From Orientallactaga sibirica (lineage: Eukaryota > Chordata > Mammalia > Rodentia > Dipodidae): a stretch of 64,000 nucleotides of DNA. The translations under genes were made by a program, and so were the position numbers. Positions 1 to 61,985 of the stretch are shown piece by piece; positions within the stretch are counted from its first letter, which is position 1; each line of letters begins with the position of its first letter. The DNA lies in assembly GCA_036365145.1 (NCBI GenBank), contig JAEOAD010000982.1, forward strand, positions 8,396,001 through 8,460,000. Direction: 5' to 3'. Under the pieces are notes generated by a model. The model was not told where the DNA came from, ran no database searches, and saw only the letters and a program-made list of their open reading frames with translations.

Positions 1-627
1 AATGGATGTTCTTTCAAGCTATTTCTGGGTTTGTGTGTTTAATGGAAGAGATATGAAAATAAGTTTTTGGAAGTGAGTCTAATTGGGATTTTGAGAAAGA
101 TTGAGTTTGTGAATACTCACCTGATACCTGGCATTTGTTTTATGTCTTTATAGCCTTTCAAGTAGTTTTAAATTTAAAAAGGCTTAGTCAAACATTATAT
201 AAAATGACCGTGAAATATATACATAAATATATAATGCTTATAATGTCTCTTTCAATATCCTGTAACATTATAAGCCCCTGAAGGGCAGGTGCCAGTTAAC
301 TCCTGAGAACCTGATTTGTTTTGGAATTGGTGTAGGGGAAAAGAGTTGGTCTTAATGGTATATCATTATTTTTCCTGAAGCAGTTGATCAGTCCTTGTGA
401 TTTATGGTTCAGTTAATTAATCTTTATTAAGCACTTGTGCTTTCATATAGAATTCATTCAGTCCAAGGTACATCTATTCAAAGCCTACTATGAGTTCTAT
501 TCCGGGTACCTAAATCTTCCCAACAGTAATTATTCCTGGATATTTCAAGGTTATAATTCAGAAAATTGCTATGCATGAAGAGCAAATATTCATTTTAGTT
601 GATGGGAAAAATTAGACTCTCACTATT

Positions 628-944
628 TGTAACAGACAGCTTCAGGTTCTCTGAGATGAACTCCAGACCATGCACGGTCATGGAGGAAGGGCTGTTATCT
701 ATAGAAGCTGGCCTGCTTTTACAGGACCAAACACAGAGAGCAAAGCCACAGCCCAAAGGCACACAGCACACCTCAGGAACTCAAGCTAGGCACACTTTGC
801 ATATCTTTACATTGAAATCCTAAACCTACCACCACACTTTAAGATCCACCCAGTGACATTGCCTCCGGCAAGGTGGTTGCGGATGCAAACTATAAACTAA
901 TAAAACACTGAATATATTGGGGGCCATCAATTCAAACCACCACA
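628..944 (-). mobile_element. Solo LTR, ERVL/MaLR-like family A
   Basis: Begins 'tgtaacagacagcttcagg' and ends 'aaccaccaca'; the minus-strand sense runs TG...CA. The 5-bp duplication 'ctatt' at 623-627 and 945-949 flanks it. It is shorter than its relatives at 3052, 29309 and 29945. Confidence 0.75.
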
Positions 945-1216
945 CTATTTTTTATAATAATTCTGTATAAACAAAATTTTTGATATAACCAAGAAATATT
1001 TCTGACTTGTGTCATCATTTTGCCATGATTGGATAAAGTGTACATTTTGTGAGAAATTATTTTCTGGGTCAAATAGGTAACATTGTTTACTCCTGGGGGC
1101 TTGTGTTATAAATTCAAATCAGTATGTGCAATGGAGATTTGGGTATTTTTAATGCTAAGCAGCTAGACTTTTATGACTAAGTACTTATGGTTGTAACTAG
1201 ATTTTAACTTACTGAT

Positions 1217-1376
1217 TTTTTTTGTTTGTTTGTTTTGGTTTTTGAGGTAGGATCTCATTCTAGCTCAGGCTGACCTGGAATTCACTAGGTAGTCCCAGGG
1301 TGGCCTCGAACTCAAGGTGATCCTCCTACCTCTGCCTCCCAAGTGCTGAGATTAAAGGTAAGCCACCACGCCGGCT
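1217..1376 (-). mobile_element. B1-like (7SL-derived) SINE
   Basis: Minus-strand copy with T-rich tail and the 'cccaagtgctgagattaaag' and 'ccaccacgccggct' boxes. Confidence 0.85.
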
Positions 1377-3051
1377 CTTATTGATGTTTTTAAATGCCTT
1401 TTTTCCAGAATATTTCAAAAATCTCTGTGCAGTCAAATCATGGAGGTTATGATCAGCTACAGTCCAGAAGCTGTTTTTCTTTGGGGCTTGTTCCTTTTTA
1501 GCTTATTTGCCGGTTCCTCCCAGATGCTTTCTATCACCATTCTTCCCGCCCTGTTCTCTTCTGTTGGTGTCTTTTTCCACATCAGTGAAATGGTCAGGGT
1601 AATCCTATACTGTCTCTCTGAGAAATAATTGACTGATGGTAAAGTGCCTTGAAAAGGCTGAGTAAATACCAGGTCTTTTGAATGAAAATGACTTAGCTCC
1701 TTGTTCCATAAAATAAGATCCAAATCTCAGTTTTTAGTTTGAGCTCTTGGGGAGTGGATTTCACTTGAATGTTACTGCTCCTCTCTTTGGGTTACCTGGA
1801 ATACTGGGATGAGTGCAAGGTATCCTCTGTTATTTGAGTTATAGTCACTTCTAATCCAGTTTTTTTTTTTTTTTGCCATGTAATCTTGTCTGCCTTTCCT
1901 GATTTATGCTAGCTGTGTTCTCATTCCAGATATGGATGGAAATCTGAACTTATTTTCTCTATTACCTCCCCTTCCTGGGAATCTCATTGTCTTCTTATGG
2001 TAATATTCCTGGTTTTTAAGGTATAGAAGAAAAGAACAAAGTGAGCTGTGGCAGCTATCAGAGTTGTGAGCTGTACTATGAAGGTTGGTCTGGCATTTCC
2101 AGGAGATCTTTTGGGGGTTTGCATTTAGTAAAGCAAATATCTTTAAAACCTTACATCCAGAGTTAATGTCTGAGAATAGAGTACATAATAGCTTCAAATT
2201 TAAAGTGATTATTGATGACAGAAACTGGGAATGTGGAAAATGGTCAGTGATAATTTTGAAAGCTTACTTTCTCTGGAGAGTCAATATTCACAATCCTTTT
2301 ATCTTGGGGAAAATAGATGGAAGGAAGCTCTTCCACTTACACTAAAAGTGACATGACTTATTTATACAGTTATATAAATACAGCTATAATTTAGTATTCA
2401 GTATGTTCAGTATTCAGTATGTTCTCCACACTGTAAGTAACTTTGGTTACTGTAAGCCTGGAGATGCCTTTACCTGCAGTAGCATCTCATTTATAAAAAG
2501 GTAGCAGAAGTGGTGATTCTTCAAGCAGGTTTAACTTGAGAAAATTTCAGAACCATCTAAGATTTGAAATGAGCATATGTTCTTTTGGTTTTCCAAGTAA
2601 GACTTTTTTAAAAATTATTTTTGCCTCTGTCATGTAGTATAGAAATAATAATGCTGCTGGTTTTCATGCTGTTATTTCTATTAAACATAATATCCCTAAA
2701 TATCTCTCCTCCTTTCATTTTTGCACATGTGATGGAAAGCTTTTTAATAAGAATTGAGAATATCATATTTTATGAAAAGTGAAATATTTTCAGTTCTATT
2801 TCAGCTAATATGATAATGCGCTTCTTAATCTCACCTAGATTAGACAAGTTCTTTCTTTTAAATAGTTAAAAAATAGAGTAAACTTGTTGACTTTTTAATG
2901 GGAAAAGAACCAGGAAATGTTTGAAGATAGTAAACATTTGACTCCCTACTACTTATGACTTGTGTTTATGGCCATGGCTCTGCCCTTCCTAAGTTTATAG
3001 GACCAAATTGTTCTAAGAGCAGAAAGAATGCCACCTTTTGTGGTCATGTGC

Positions 3052-3390
3052 TGTAGCAGACAGCTTCAGGTTCGCTGAGATGAACTTCCAGACCAGGCAC
3101 AGTTATGGAGGAAGGGATATTATTTATTGACGCTTACAGATCCAGGGGAAGTTCCATAATGGCCTGCCATCACAGGGCCAAGCAGAGAGAGCAAAACCCC
3201 CAGCCACACAGCACACTTCAGGAACTCCTATTAGGCACACTTTGCATATCTTTACAATGGAATCTCAAACCATCATCACACCTTAAGATCTGCCCCCAGT
3301 GACATTGGCCTCTGGCAAGGTGGCTGCAGATGCAAACTATAACTAATAAAACACTAAATATATTGGGGGCCATATATTCAAACTACCACA
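3052..3390 (-). mobile_element. Solo LTR, ERVL/MaLR-like family A
   Basis: Runs from 'tgtagcagacagcttcagg' to 'aactaccaca', with a perfect 5-bp duplication 'tgtgc' at 3047-3051 and 3391-3395. Its sense strand carries AATAAA (in 'cttcaataaat'-type context), as expected for the R region. Confidence 0.8.
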
Positions 3391-3430
3391 TGTGCCATTG
3401 TAAACTTCCAAAGGGACAGATAGATTGCAA

Positions 3431-3472
3431 TTTTATTTTATTTTATTTTATTTTATTTTATTTTATTTTATT
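3431..3472 (+). repeat. (ATTTT)n tract, tail of adjacent SINE
   Basis: About eight repeats of 'attttattttattttatttt', grown from the poly-T end of the next element. Confidence 0.9.
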
Positions 3473-3635
3473 TTTATTTATTTTTTTTTTTGGTTTTTCG
3501 AGGTAGGGTCTCACTCTGGCCCAGGCTGACCTGGAATTAACTATGTAGTCTCAGGGTGGCCTTGAACTCATGGCGATCCTCCTACCTCTGCCTCCTGAGT
3601 GCTGGGATTAAAGGCATGCACCACCACGCCCGGCT
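3473..3635 (-). mobile_element. B1-like SINE
   Basis: Nearly full-length. The duplication 'agattgcaatttta' flanks the element with its tail (3422-3435 and 3636-3649). Confidence 0.9.
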
Positions 3636-3977
3636 AGATTGCAATTTTAAATAGATGCAATTCTGGTACATACCTCAAAAATAATTTGTTTTCTCAGGGA
3701 AGTTGGTTATTTTATTTGCTTCTTGTCTTCAGAATGCATATTTAATTTTTATTCACTTCTGTTTCTCAAAAGGATTAACTAGTGCAGAATTCCAGACATA
3801 AATAGCTCTGTTTTGTTTGTAACGTACAGCTTTGACATTTTGACATTTTATTGTCAAAGCTCTTTGGTTGTTTTTCTTTTTGTCAGTCATTGGATGCTCT
3901 TCCTATCCTTCCTCATTTTTAGCTGTTTTAAGATTTTGACTATATATATTTAATTTAAACACTGATTCAAATGTGTT

Positions 3978-4250
3978 TCTTTTTAAAAAATGTTTTTTAA
4001 TATTTTATTTTTATTATTTATTTATTTGACAGAGAAAGAGGGAGGGATGGAGGGAGGGAGAGAAAAAGAGAGAGAGAGAATGGGCGTGCCAGAGCCTCCA
4101 GCCACTGCAAAGGAACTCCAACTCCAGAACTCCATCTCCAGATGTGTGCACCCCCTTGTGCATCTGGCTAACATGGGTCCTGGGGAATTGAACCTGGGTC
4201 CTTTGGCTTTGCAGGCAAATGCCTTAACCGCTAAGCCATCCCTCCAGCCC
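3978..4250 (-). mobile_element. tRNA-derived SINE
   Basis: The head lies at the right end ('ctaagccatccctccagccc') and the GA-rich tail at the left. Flanked by the duplication 'tcaaatgtgttt' (3966-3977 and 4251-4262). Confidence 0.9.
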
Positions 4251-4832
4251 TCAAATGTGTTTTTTAAGCTTTCTTACCTTTGAATAGTTAGGATAAAAGC
4301 CTTTTTGTGGTGAAGGTGTTTTTTGTAAGGATTAAAGCATTGTTTGGAATTTTTTTCAATGTGCTTTAAAGTTATTTGAAAAGTAATATCAGTATTCAAC
4401 TTTTAACTAACTTGGTAACGTTTCATAAATCTGTGTAAATGAAATGGTCTTTGTGGTAATTATTTAAACAGGAAATAATGATAGGTGTATTTACTTGTTT
4501 CTTGGTTTTATGTTAGATAGACACAGATTTTTTCATGTGGAGATAAATAGAGATATTTAAATAAGTAGCTTGCCAACACTTGAGGCATGTTTGAAGGACT
4601 ATCTGAGATGTTTAGTTTGTGGTCACTTGAGACTGCCCTTTATTGCATCCTTTACCTTAATCTGTTCTCTAGGGGGCACTCTTGACATACATCGTTTCCC
4701 TGATTTCTTGTAGGACTGGTATTAGAAACTATAAATCTAGATTGTGGTGATAAATATGAATAGGCTGTAACCTGTAATAGGCAACAGGTCTTGGAGCAAT
4801 TAGCGTGTGGCTGCTTTAAAACCTTAGGAATT

Positions 4833-5146
4833 GAATGGAAGAGCCAAAGGAAGGATATGACCTCTTACAATGCAACTGCCCAGACAGAAATTGGCCTCGA
4901 TATCCATGATCTTGCAGTGCCTAGCAATACCTTTGCAAGACCCTCAAAATAGAAGAGAAAGATGATGTCATCAAATTAGGAGAGAGACTAATGGAGAGAG
5001 GGAGGGGATATGATGGAGACTGGAGTTCTAAAGTGGAATGGGGGAGGGGAGGGAAATATCAGGTGGGTTTTTTTGGTATGTAAGATTAAAAGTCAATAAA
5101 AATAATAATTAAAAAAATAAACATTTATTTTTAAATGCAAAAAAAA
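4833..5146 (+). mobile_element. L1-like 3' end with poly(A) tail
   Basis: G-rich segment, then 'aaaagtcaataaaaataa' and a long A run, flanked by the 15-bp duplication 'aaaccttaggaatt' (4818-4832, with the second copy ending at 5160). The structure is that of a 5'-truncated LINE insertion; family assignment is inference. Confidence 0.65.
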
Positions 5147-5321
5147 AAACCTTAGGAATTTACAAGTATACACTGCAATTTTGGCAACCCTTGACTTTCA
5201 TTTACCTGTTTTCTGACATCATATGCTTCTCAACTAAATACAGAACTTTCGCATAAATCATTTTTATTTAAAGTGATTCTTTAACTTGTAGGTTATAATT
5301 TTAAGAGAACTTAAAAATTCT

Positions 5322-5479
5322 TGCCGGCCGTGATGGCGCACGCCTTTAATCCCAGCACTTGGGAGGCTGAGGTAGAAGGATCACTGTGAGTTTGAGGCCA
5401 TCCTGAGACTACATAGTAAATTCCAGGTCAGCCTGGGCCAGAGTGAGACCCTACAAAAACAAAACAAAACAAAAAAAAG
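5322..5479 (+). mobile_element. B1-like SINE
   Basis: Reads 'gccggccgtgatggcgcacg' through 'gccagagtgagaccctac' to an A-rich tail. Confidence 0.9.
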
Positions 5480-6097
5480 TTTCCATTTTAGGTCAAATGT
5501 GTTTATAAGCTATTGACTCTTCTTAAAAGATAGGCTTTCATACCTCTAAAATTGGAGATTCTATGAACAAGTCTAATTAATGAATCTTTAAGTTTGTACA
5601 TTGTTTCATTCATTAAGACTTCTGTCTAGGAAATGCACCACCTGGTCAGGGCACAAATTTGCTTTTCAGCTTAACTTATGCATTCTATCAGTTCTCATGC
5701 CCACTTAGGTTGAAATTCTGTAACTCCATTCATTTTGTGATAGTTGACTAATGTTGTAAAGTTGAAAAGGGCTCTGTGAGATTTCCTGCTGTCTTTCTTA
5801 GTTTCTGACCTTTTCAAAATGTTTACTCTCATTGACTCTTCAGATAGTGATCTGTAATTAGCAGCTCAATGGCAGGTTGCTTTATGTTACAAGCAAAACA
5901 AAGAAGACAAAATAACTTGGTCAAAAAAGGATAAACCTAACCCAATCATCCCCCCAAAACAAATAAGGGACAGAGCCCTGAAATCTTAAAATTATAGACC
6001 AAATTAATTAGCTAAATATCATTGTAAAACGTTTTTTGATAAATTGTCTAATTTTTTTCCAGAATCATTTATGTGTAAGGGGAATTTTAGGCTTTTT

Positions 6098-6106
6098 GTG
6101 CATTGT

Positions 6107-6139
<33 letters not shown>

Positions 6140-6282
6140 GTTTTGCGAGGTAGGGTCTCACTCTGGCCCAGGCTGACCTGGAATTAACTATGTAGTCTCA
6201 GGGTGGCCTTGAACTCACGGTGATCCTCCTACCTTTGCCTCCCGAGTGCTGGGATTAAAGGCGTGTGCCACCTCGCCCAGCT
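6098..6282 (-). mobile_element. B1-like SINE with long poly-T
   Basis: Full minus-strand B1 boxes. 'gaattttaggcttttt' is present on both sides (6082 and 6284). Confidence 0.9.
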
Positions 6283-6557
6283 GCGAATTTTAGGCTTTTT
6301 AATTGCAGTATTACTGTTCTCACTATTTAATCAGATTGAAAAAATAGTTTAAAATAAGCAAGACCTATCAAAGCATGTATTAGATGTTTTTATTAGCTCT
6401 GAAATATATAACAAAATGTCTGTAAACTAAACTGGTTTACACAGAAGATCACAGATTGCTCCTACCTTGCTAGATCTAGTGTAGTTGGTTTTTTGGTAAG
6501 GTAAATTACAATATCAAATACTAAAAAAAAAATTGTACAACCTAATCATTTTTTTAG

Positions 6558-6648
6558 GCAAAGGCTCACTTATTAGGCTGGCCCCAACCTTGTGATTCTC
6601 CTTCCTCAGCTTTCAAGTAGCTGTGATTATCAGGTGCATGCCAGTTTC
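6558..6648 (-). mobile_element. Old B1 remnant
   Basis: 'ttattaggctggccccaacc' and 'caggtgcatgcca' give a weak match to the B1 minus strand. Confidence 0.4.
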
Positions 6649-7740
6649 TCTTTTGGCCTACTTGTAGTTGAATTTTTTTTTATGTGGTGGAGTTGTTGGT
6701 AATATACACTTAGTGAAGCCACTCCTTGTTATGCTAACAAAACAGAGCTTTAATGTTTTTCATACCACTTTTCTTATATGTAAAGTGGAGAATCATTTTG
6801 AAGGCCTTTGAGTTTTTTTTAAATAACGCCCAGGAGATCTAAAGTATATCAAGAGTATTTCAATCATGCCCAGATGAGAGTTTATACTTTTATATATGCT
6901 AAACATGAAACTTGGAAGTACTACTAATGGGAGAAAGACAGGAGAAAAGACATTTAATGAAACATGTAGAATTCATATATTTGAAATGTTCTATTAGAGT
7001 CTGTTGAATAGTATAGTATATTCATTTATGTCCACTCAATCTGCCTTGTGTTCAGCACTATTCTGGGTGGACATGGAATGCATATAAAGGAAATAAAACT
7101 GGGCCATGATCATAATCTCTTCAAAGGAAGACTATTTTAATAAAATTTGTAGTATAGTAAAATATGGAAGCTGTATGCTTCAAGAGTTGATACAAGCTCA
7201 CTTTTTATGGTATTTTCAAACAACCAACTGTGTTTTAATATCATGATTACTGAAAGGGAAGACTTGGTGAATCACTAACTAATTTCCTAAACAGAGTTCA
7301 TTTTGTATATAGGAAATTTTATTTGCCATGACTGTGGCCTTTGATAAAGAATATGTATGCACAGTGGTACTTAATAAACATGATAAATGAAAAAAATTCC
7401 AAACTTGGAAAGAGTTGATCTTATCGAATGAGTCCAATTTCAAACTAAAGGGATCCTGAATTCTGTCTTCACTTGAGTATCATTATTTATTTTATTCCCT
7501 GGTTTGGATTTTAAAACATTGTAAGAACATTTTGGAAAGAAGAGCAAACATAAGGTCAAATACTGAGAAAAGTAGTATTAATGAGAGAATTATAATCAGA
7601 AAAAAAAAGTTTAGAGTGAGGTGAGGCATTAATGTCTTAAGTTTCCTGAATCAGAGATACAGAAGACTCTCAGAATGACTTATGAATATATTCTCCATGT
7701 TTTCTTTAAATAGCAAATTGCCCTCAGTTATACATACCTT

Positions 7741-7901
7741 TTTTTTTTTTGTTTGTTTGTTTTTCGAGGTAGGGTCTCACTCTGGCTCAGGCTGACCTGG
7801 AATTCACTATGTAGTCTCAGGGTGGCCTCGAACTCTTGGCGATCCTCCTACCTCTGCCTCCCAAGTGCTGGGATTAAAGGTGTGCGCCACCACGCCCGGC
7901 T
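7741..7901 (-). mobile_element. B1-like SINE
   Basis: Complete minus-strand element ending 'ccaccacgcccggct'. Confidence 0.92.
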
Positions 7902-8189
7902 TATACATATCATTTTGTTCTTAGTACAGGTACATTGTTACAGGGATTGAGATATTTTTACCATATTGGGTTTTTCTGTAAACCTGACCTTTTATAGTAC
8001 TTTGTGTTTTGCTCATGCCGATTTCTGACTAGATTGAGCTCTTGGAGTATGAAAATCTAATATTTATATTTGTTTTTAGAGTACCTGGCATACTGAGGAC
8101 AATAAAGGAAAATGCAAATTATTGACTAGAAGCTAAAAATATACAAGCCCTCTAACAAGCACTTTTCTTTCTAAGACTTATTTGTTCAG

Positions 8190-8337
8190 CTCTTTTTGTA
8201 GGATGTAGGTTCTTGCTCTAGCCCAGGCTGACCTGGAATTCACAATGTAGTGACAGGCTGGTCTTGAATTCATAGTGATCCTCCTCCTTTGCCCTCCCAA
8301 GTGCTGGGATTAAAGGCATGCACCACCATCCCTGGCT
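8190..8337 (-). mobile_element. B1-like SINE (diverged)
   Basis: 'gcccaggctgacctggaatt' and 'gtgctgggattaaaggcatg' are clear. Confidence 0.85.
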
Positions 8338-8344
8338 GTTGTGT

Positions 8345-8353
8345 ATTTAAATT

Positions 8354-8401
<48 letters not shown>

Positions 8402-8849
8402 AGAGAAAATGGGTACACCAGGGTCTCTAGCCCTGCAAACAAACTTGTACCTCTGGTTTTACATGGGTACTGGGGAATTGAACCCTGGTCCTTTGGTTTT
8501 TTAGGTATGCACTACCTTGTGCATTGTTTTTTATTTTTATGTGAGAGAGGGAGAGAGAGAGAGAGAGAATTGGTTTGCCAGGGCCTCCAGCCACTATAAT
8601 TGAACTCCAGACACATGTGCCACTTAGTGTGCACGTGCGACCTTGTGCACTTGCATCACCTTGTGCGTCTGGCTTAGATGGGGTCTGGAGAGTTGAACAT
8701 GGGTTCTTAGACTTCACAGGCAAGTGCCTTAAACACTAAGCCATCTCTCCAGACATGCATCTGGTTTTATGTGGGTACTGGGGAATCAAATCTGGGTCCA
8801 TTGGCTTTGTAGGCAAGCACCTTAACGGCTGAACCATCCCCTCAGCCCT
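8345..8849 (-). mobile_element. Two nested tRNA-derived SINEs with (TTTA)n
   Basis: A (TTTA)n tail at 8352-8400 leads into one minus-strand element whose head resumes at about 8754 and ends 'accatcccctcagccc'. A second element (about 8527-8753) sits inside it. Confidence 0.8.
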
Positions 8850-8960
8850 TTAATTTTGTATTTTGAGATAGAGTGCTGCCCAACCTGACCTCAAAATTGA
8901 AATCCTCCTGGCTTATCCCTCGAGTGCTGAAATTACAGGCATGCACCACCACGTCTGTCC
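8850..8960 (-). mobile_element. Old B1-like remnant
   Basis: 'cctcgagtgctgaaattaca' and 'catgcaccaccacg' mark a diverged copy. Confidence 0.6.
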
Positions 8961-8992
8961 CTTAACAAATAATTTTTAATACTTTTCTAAAA

Positions 8993-9186
8993 TTGTATTT
9001 ATTTCAGAGAGAAGGAGAGAGAAAGGGAGAGGAAATGGGTACACCAGGGCCTCTAGCCACTGTAAATGAGCTCTAGATGCATGTGTCACCTTGTGCATCT
9101 GGCTTATGTGGGTACTAGGGAATTGAACGTGGGTCCTTAGGGTTTACAGGCAAATCACCTTAACTGCTAAACCATCTCTCTAGCCC
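8993..9186 (-). mobile_element. tRNA-derived SINE
   Basis: Minus-strand copy from the 'agagagaaggagagagaaag' tail to 'aaccatctctctagccc'. Confidence 0.88.
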
Positions 9187-9739
9187 ACTAACAAGTAATT
9201 TTTTATTAGATACTGATTCTTGGCGTTCTTAAGAATTTTACCAACATAGTCATGATTCTTTTACTTCTCAGTGGCATAGTGAGGTAGAAGGGAGCTTCTG
9301 GAATAAGCCTCAGTTTGAATTCTAATCTACTATCTGTTCTATTTTATCCAATTAAATTTTTTGTTTTGGCATTGCTGAGGATCAAACTCAGGTACCTTAC
9401 CACTAAGCTGCACCTCTAGCCTCTCATTTAATTTTTAAAATTGAAATATAATTTGCATATAAGATGCATCCTTTTAAAATGTTAACTCAGATGCAGCTTT
9501 TAGTATATTCACAAGGTTGTGCAACCTTCACTACCATAAAATGTTAGAATATTTTTAATATCCCTAAAAGGAAACTCCATACTCATGTTCCATTAGTAGT
9601 AATTCCCCATCCCCTTTTTTCCTAGCTAACAACATCATTTTTCAAGGGGAAGAGATCTGGTTCTATAATTGATTCCTATGACTCCCTTCAGAATTGTATC
9701 ATGCTAAAAGGAGGCATTAATTAGTGTTTTTCCTTGTAG

Positions 9740-9763
9740 GAAAGCAGCCCCCCAAAGGATACC

Positions 9764-9785
<22 letters not shown>
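9740..9785 (+). CDS. SCML2: SCML2-like exon 1 (5' UTR end and start codon)
   Basis: The acceptor is 'tccttgtag' and the donor is 'G|gtaag'. The ATG at 9764 lies in a strong context ('accATGG') and encodes MGQTVDE, matching the N terminus of mammalian SCML2 (MGQTVNE in human, from memory). The exon ends in phase 1. The first 24 bases are 5' UTR, so at least one further non-coding exon and the promoter must lie upstream, probably outside the window. The short coding part means recognition rests mainly on the match to SCML2 and on phase agreement with the next exon. Confidence 0.82.
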
Positions 9786-60100
<50,315 letters not shown>

Positions 60101-60747
60101 AGGTAATTCTCAGGTGTACTGAAAATATTTTACTTTAAAAATATTTTTTTCTTAAGTTATTTCAAAGAACGTTTCTATAAAAATGTTTTATCAAAAGCAC
60201 AGAATTACATTAACAGTTTAGTCTTTCTTTAATAAGCACCATTTGACATATTAGTACTAGAGCTCTAACATACTTAAGTTGGCAGTTTGTTTTTTATGTC
60301 TCTTGATTATTTTTATTGTATTGTTGACAAATTTGTACTTCATGTAGCAGAGTATAACCTTTGATTTTTGTTAATATTTATATCTAGAACCAAACAGCTA
60401 AATCCAAAAGGGAAAATGTTAGCCATTTACGTCTGTTATTAAATACATGAGAATATTTTTCTCAGATAAGAATTTTAAGATTCACTTGTAGCTCTCATCT
60501 CTTTCTCAAACATGTTATGCCTGATTTTACAGTGTTTCTAGAAAGGGAAGAGCTATGTAAGTTATTTCCCTTCTGTTATTAATACCCTGTTATTAGTGTG
60601 TATTTGTTCATATTTTAAGGAGAAAAGTAAGTTTTGAAGCTTACATAAAGCGTTCTTACTACTTTTGATATCCTTTTAAAATTGTAGGATAGATTAAATA
60701 ACTGCAAATATGTTCTAAGAATGTTTGGATAGAATTACTATTTTTTC

Positions 60748-60753
60748 AATAAA
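60748..60753 (+). terminator. Proximal poly(A) signal AATAAA
   Basis: AATAAA in 'ttcaataaatatgttctg', about 650 bases after the stop codon. It is a plausible proximal poly(A) site with a TGTTCTG downstream element. Confidence 0.4.
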
Positions 60754-60763
60754 TATGTTCTGC

Positions 60764-60768
<5 letters not shown>

Positions 60769-60818
<50 letters not shown>

Positions 60819-60957
60819 CGAGGTAGGGTCTCACTCTGGTCCAGGCTGACCTGGAATTAGCTATGTAGTCTCAGGGTGGCCTCGAACTCACGGCAATCCT
60901 CCTACCTCTGCCTCCTGAGTGCTGGGATTAAAGGCGTGCGCCACCACGCCCGGCTCA
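60769..60957 (-). mobile_element. (TA)n tract and B1-like SINE
   Basis: About 16 TA repeats, poly-T, then a CpG-rich young B1-like body; 'caactttttatat' follows. Confidence 0.92.
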
Positions 60958-61199
60958 ACTTTTTATATTTTTTTTGCTTAGCTTAAACATTAGGCATTCA
61001 TTGCTCACCTCTCTATATCAAGTTACCAAATTTTAAGAGATGTATATTTTATTATACATGTTTGTTTTTCATAGGGATACTTGTCCATATTTATGTACTA
61101 TTCTATACCTGTAGGTATACATGTTTTCTTTTTGAATTTAATACGGTATTTTCACTTCCACTGAAGCAATAACTATATATGGATAATTTTATTCCCTAG

Positions 61200-61270
61200 T
61201 ATGTGTGTGTGTGTATGTATATACGTATATATGTATGTATGTATATATATGTGTATATATATATTTATAT
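61200..61270 (+). repeat. GT/AT-rich simple repeat
   Basis: Imperfect (TG)n and (TATG)n. Confidence 0.9.
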
Positions 61271-61410
61271 AATTTACTATCACCAGTACCTCTCAGTTTA
61301 TTCTTCAGCTGATAATTCTTATGCATAGATTGGCTCCCATACAGAGAAGTTCTTTATCCTATTCAATGTTTCTACTTAATTGCTTAGTTCTGAGCCATTT
61401 ATTGTGCTAC

Positions 61411-61569
61411 TTTTTTTTGGGGGGGGGTTTGCAAGGTAGGGTCTCACTCTGGTTCAGGCTGACCTGGAATTCACTCTGTAGTCTCAGGGTGGCCTCGAAC
61501 TCTTGGCGATCCTCCTACCTCTGCCTCCTGAGTGCTGGGATTAAAGGCATGCGCCACCACGCCCGGCTG
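61411..61569 (-). mobile_element. B1-like SINE
   Basis: 'gtgctac' / 'gtggtac' flank a complete minus-strand copy. Confidence 0.92.
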
Positions 61570-61968
61570 TGGTACATTTTGAATGACATATTCTTCTGAC
61601 TTTTTTTCAAGCTTTATAAGATGGACATTTCAAGGAAGAAATGGTGCTATTTTCCATTACTTTAAGGTTGGTGTAATGTTTATAACCATGAGACTCAATT
61701 ATAAGAGTATTAGCCATTTGTTCTAAATGCCATTAAATTGTTTACTGTAACAACAATGAACATTTTCTCTTTAGAATAGGAAATGTACTTTTGACAACAA
61801 GGCATCTGCACAAATGATGGCTAGAGCTCTATTATTCCTGATATGACAAATTCTCACTTAAGTTTGATCTTCTTTTGAATCATTTGAATGGAGATGCTAT
61901 GTCCAATTGAACTGTCCTCGGGTGTTTGTACAAAAACTATGTTTTGCAGTTCTCAGATTTTAAAATAC

Positions 61969-61974
61969 AATAAA
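61969..61974 (+). terminator. Distal poly(A) signal AATAAA
   Basis: An AATAAA hexamer in 'tacaataaagttt', 1.9 kb after the stop codon, just before the sequence changes to a probable L1 3' end. It is a plausible transcript end for the gene. Confidence 0.45.
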
Positions 61975-61985
61975 GTTTATAACCA

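Larger units (their letters stand above)
1..9739 (+). other. Upstream flank or 5' intron of the SCML2-like gene
   Basis: No coding exon was found here. Apart from the listed SINEs, LTRs and L1-like end, the stretches 1-622, 950-1215, 1377-3046, 3650-3965, 4251-4817, 5480-6080, 6646-7740 and 9187-9739 are AT-rich unique sequence in which I see nothing. Because exon 1 carries a 5' UTR acceptor, this is probably intron. Confidence 0.5.
60101..61985 (+). other. SCML2: Probable 3' UTR of the SCML2-like gene
   Basis: AT-rich sequence following the stop codon. AATAAA signals occur at 60748-60753 and 61969-61974; the second is followed by a GT-rich stretch and fits a distal poly(A) site. The interval also holds a (TA)n tract with a B1-like SINE (60769-60957), a GT/AT tract (61200-61270) and another B1-like SINE (61411-61569). 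The end of the transcript is inferred, not shown. Confidence 0.5.
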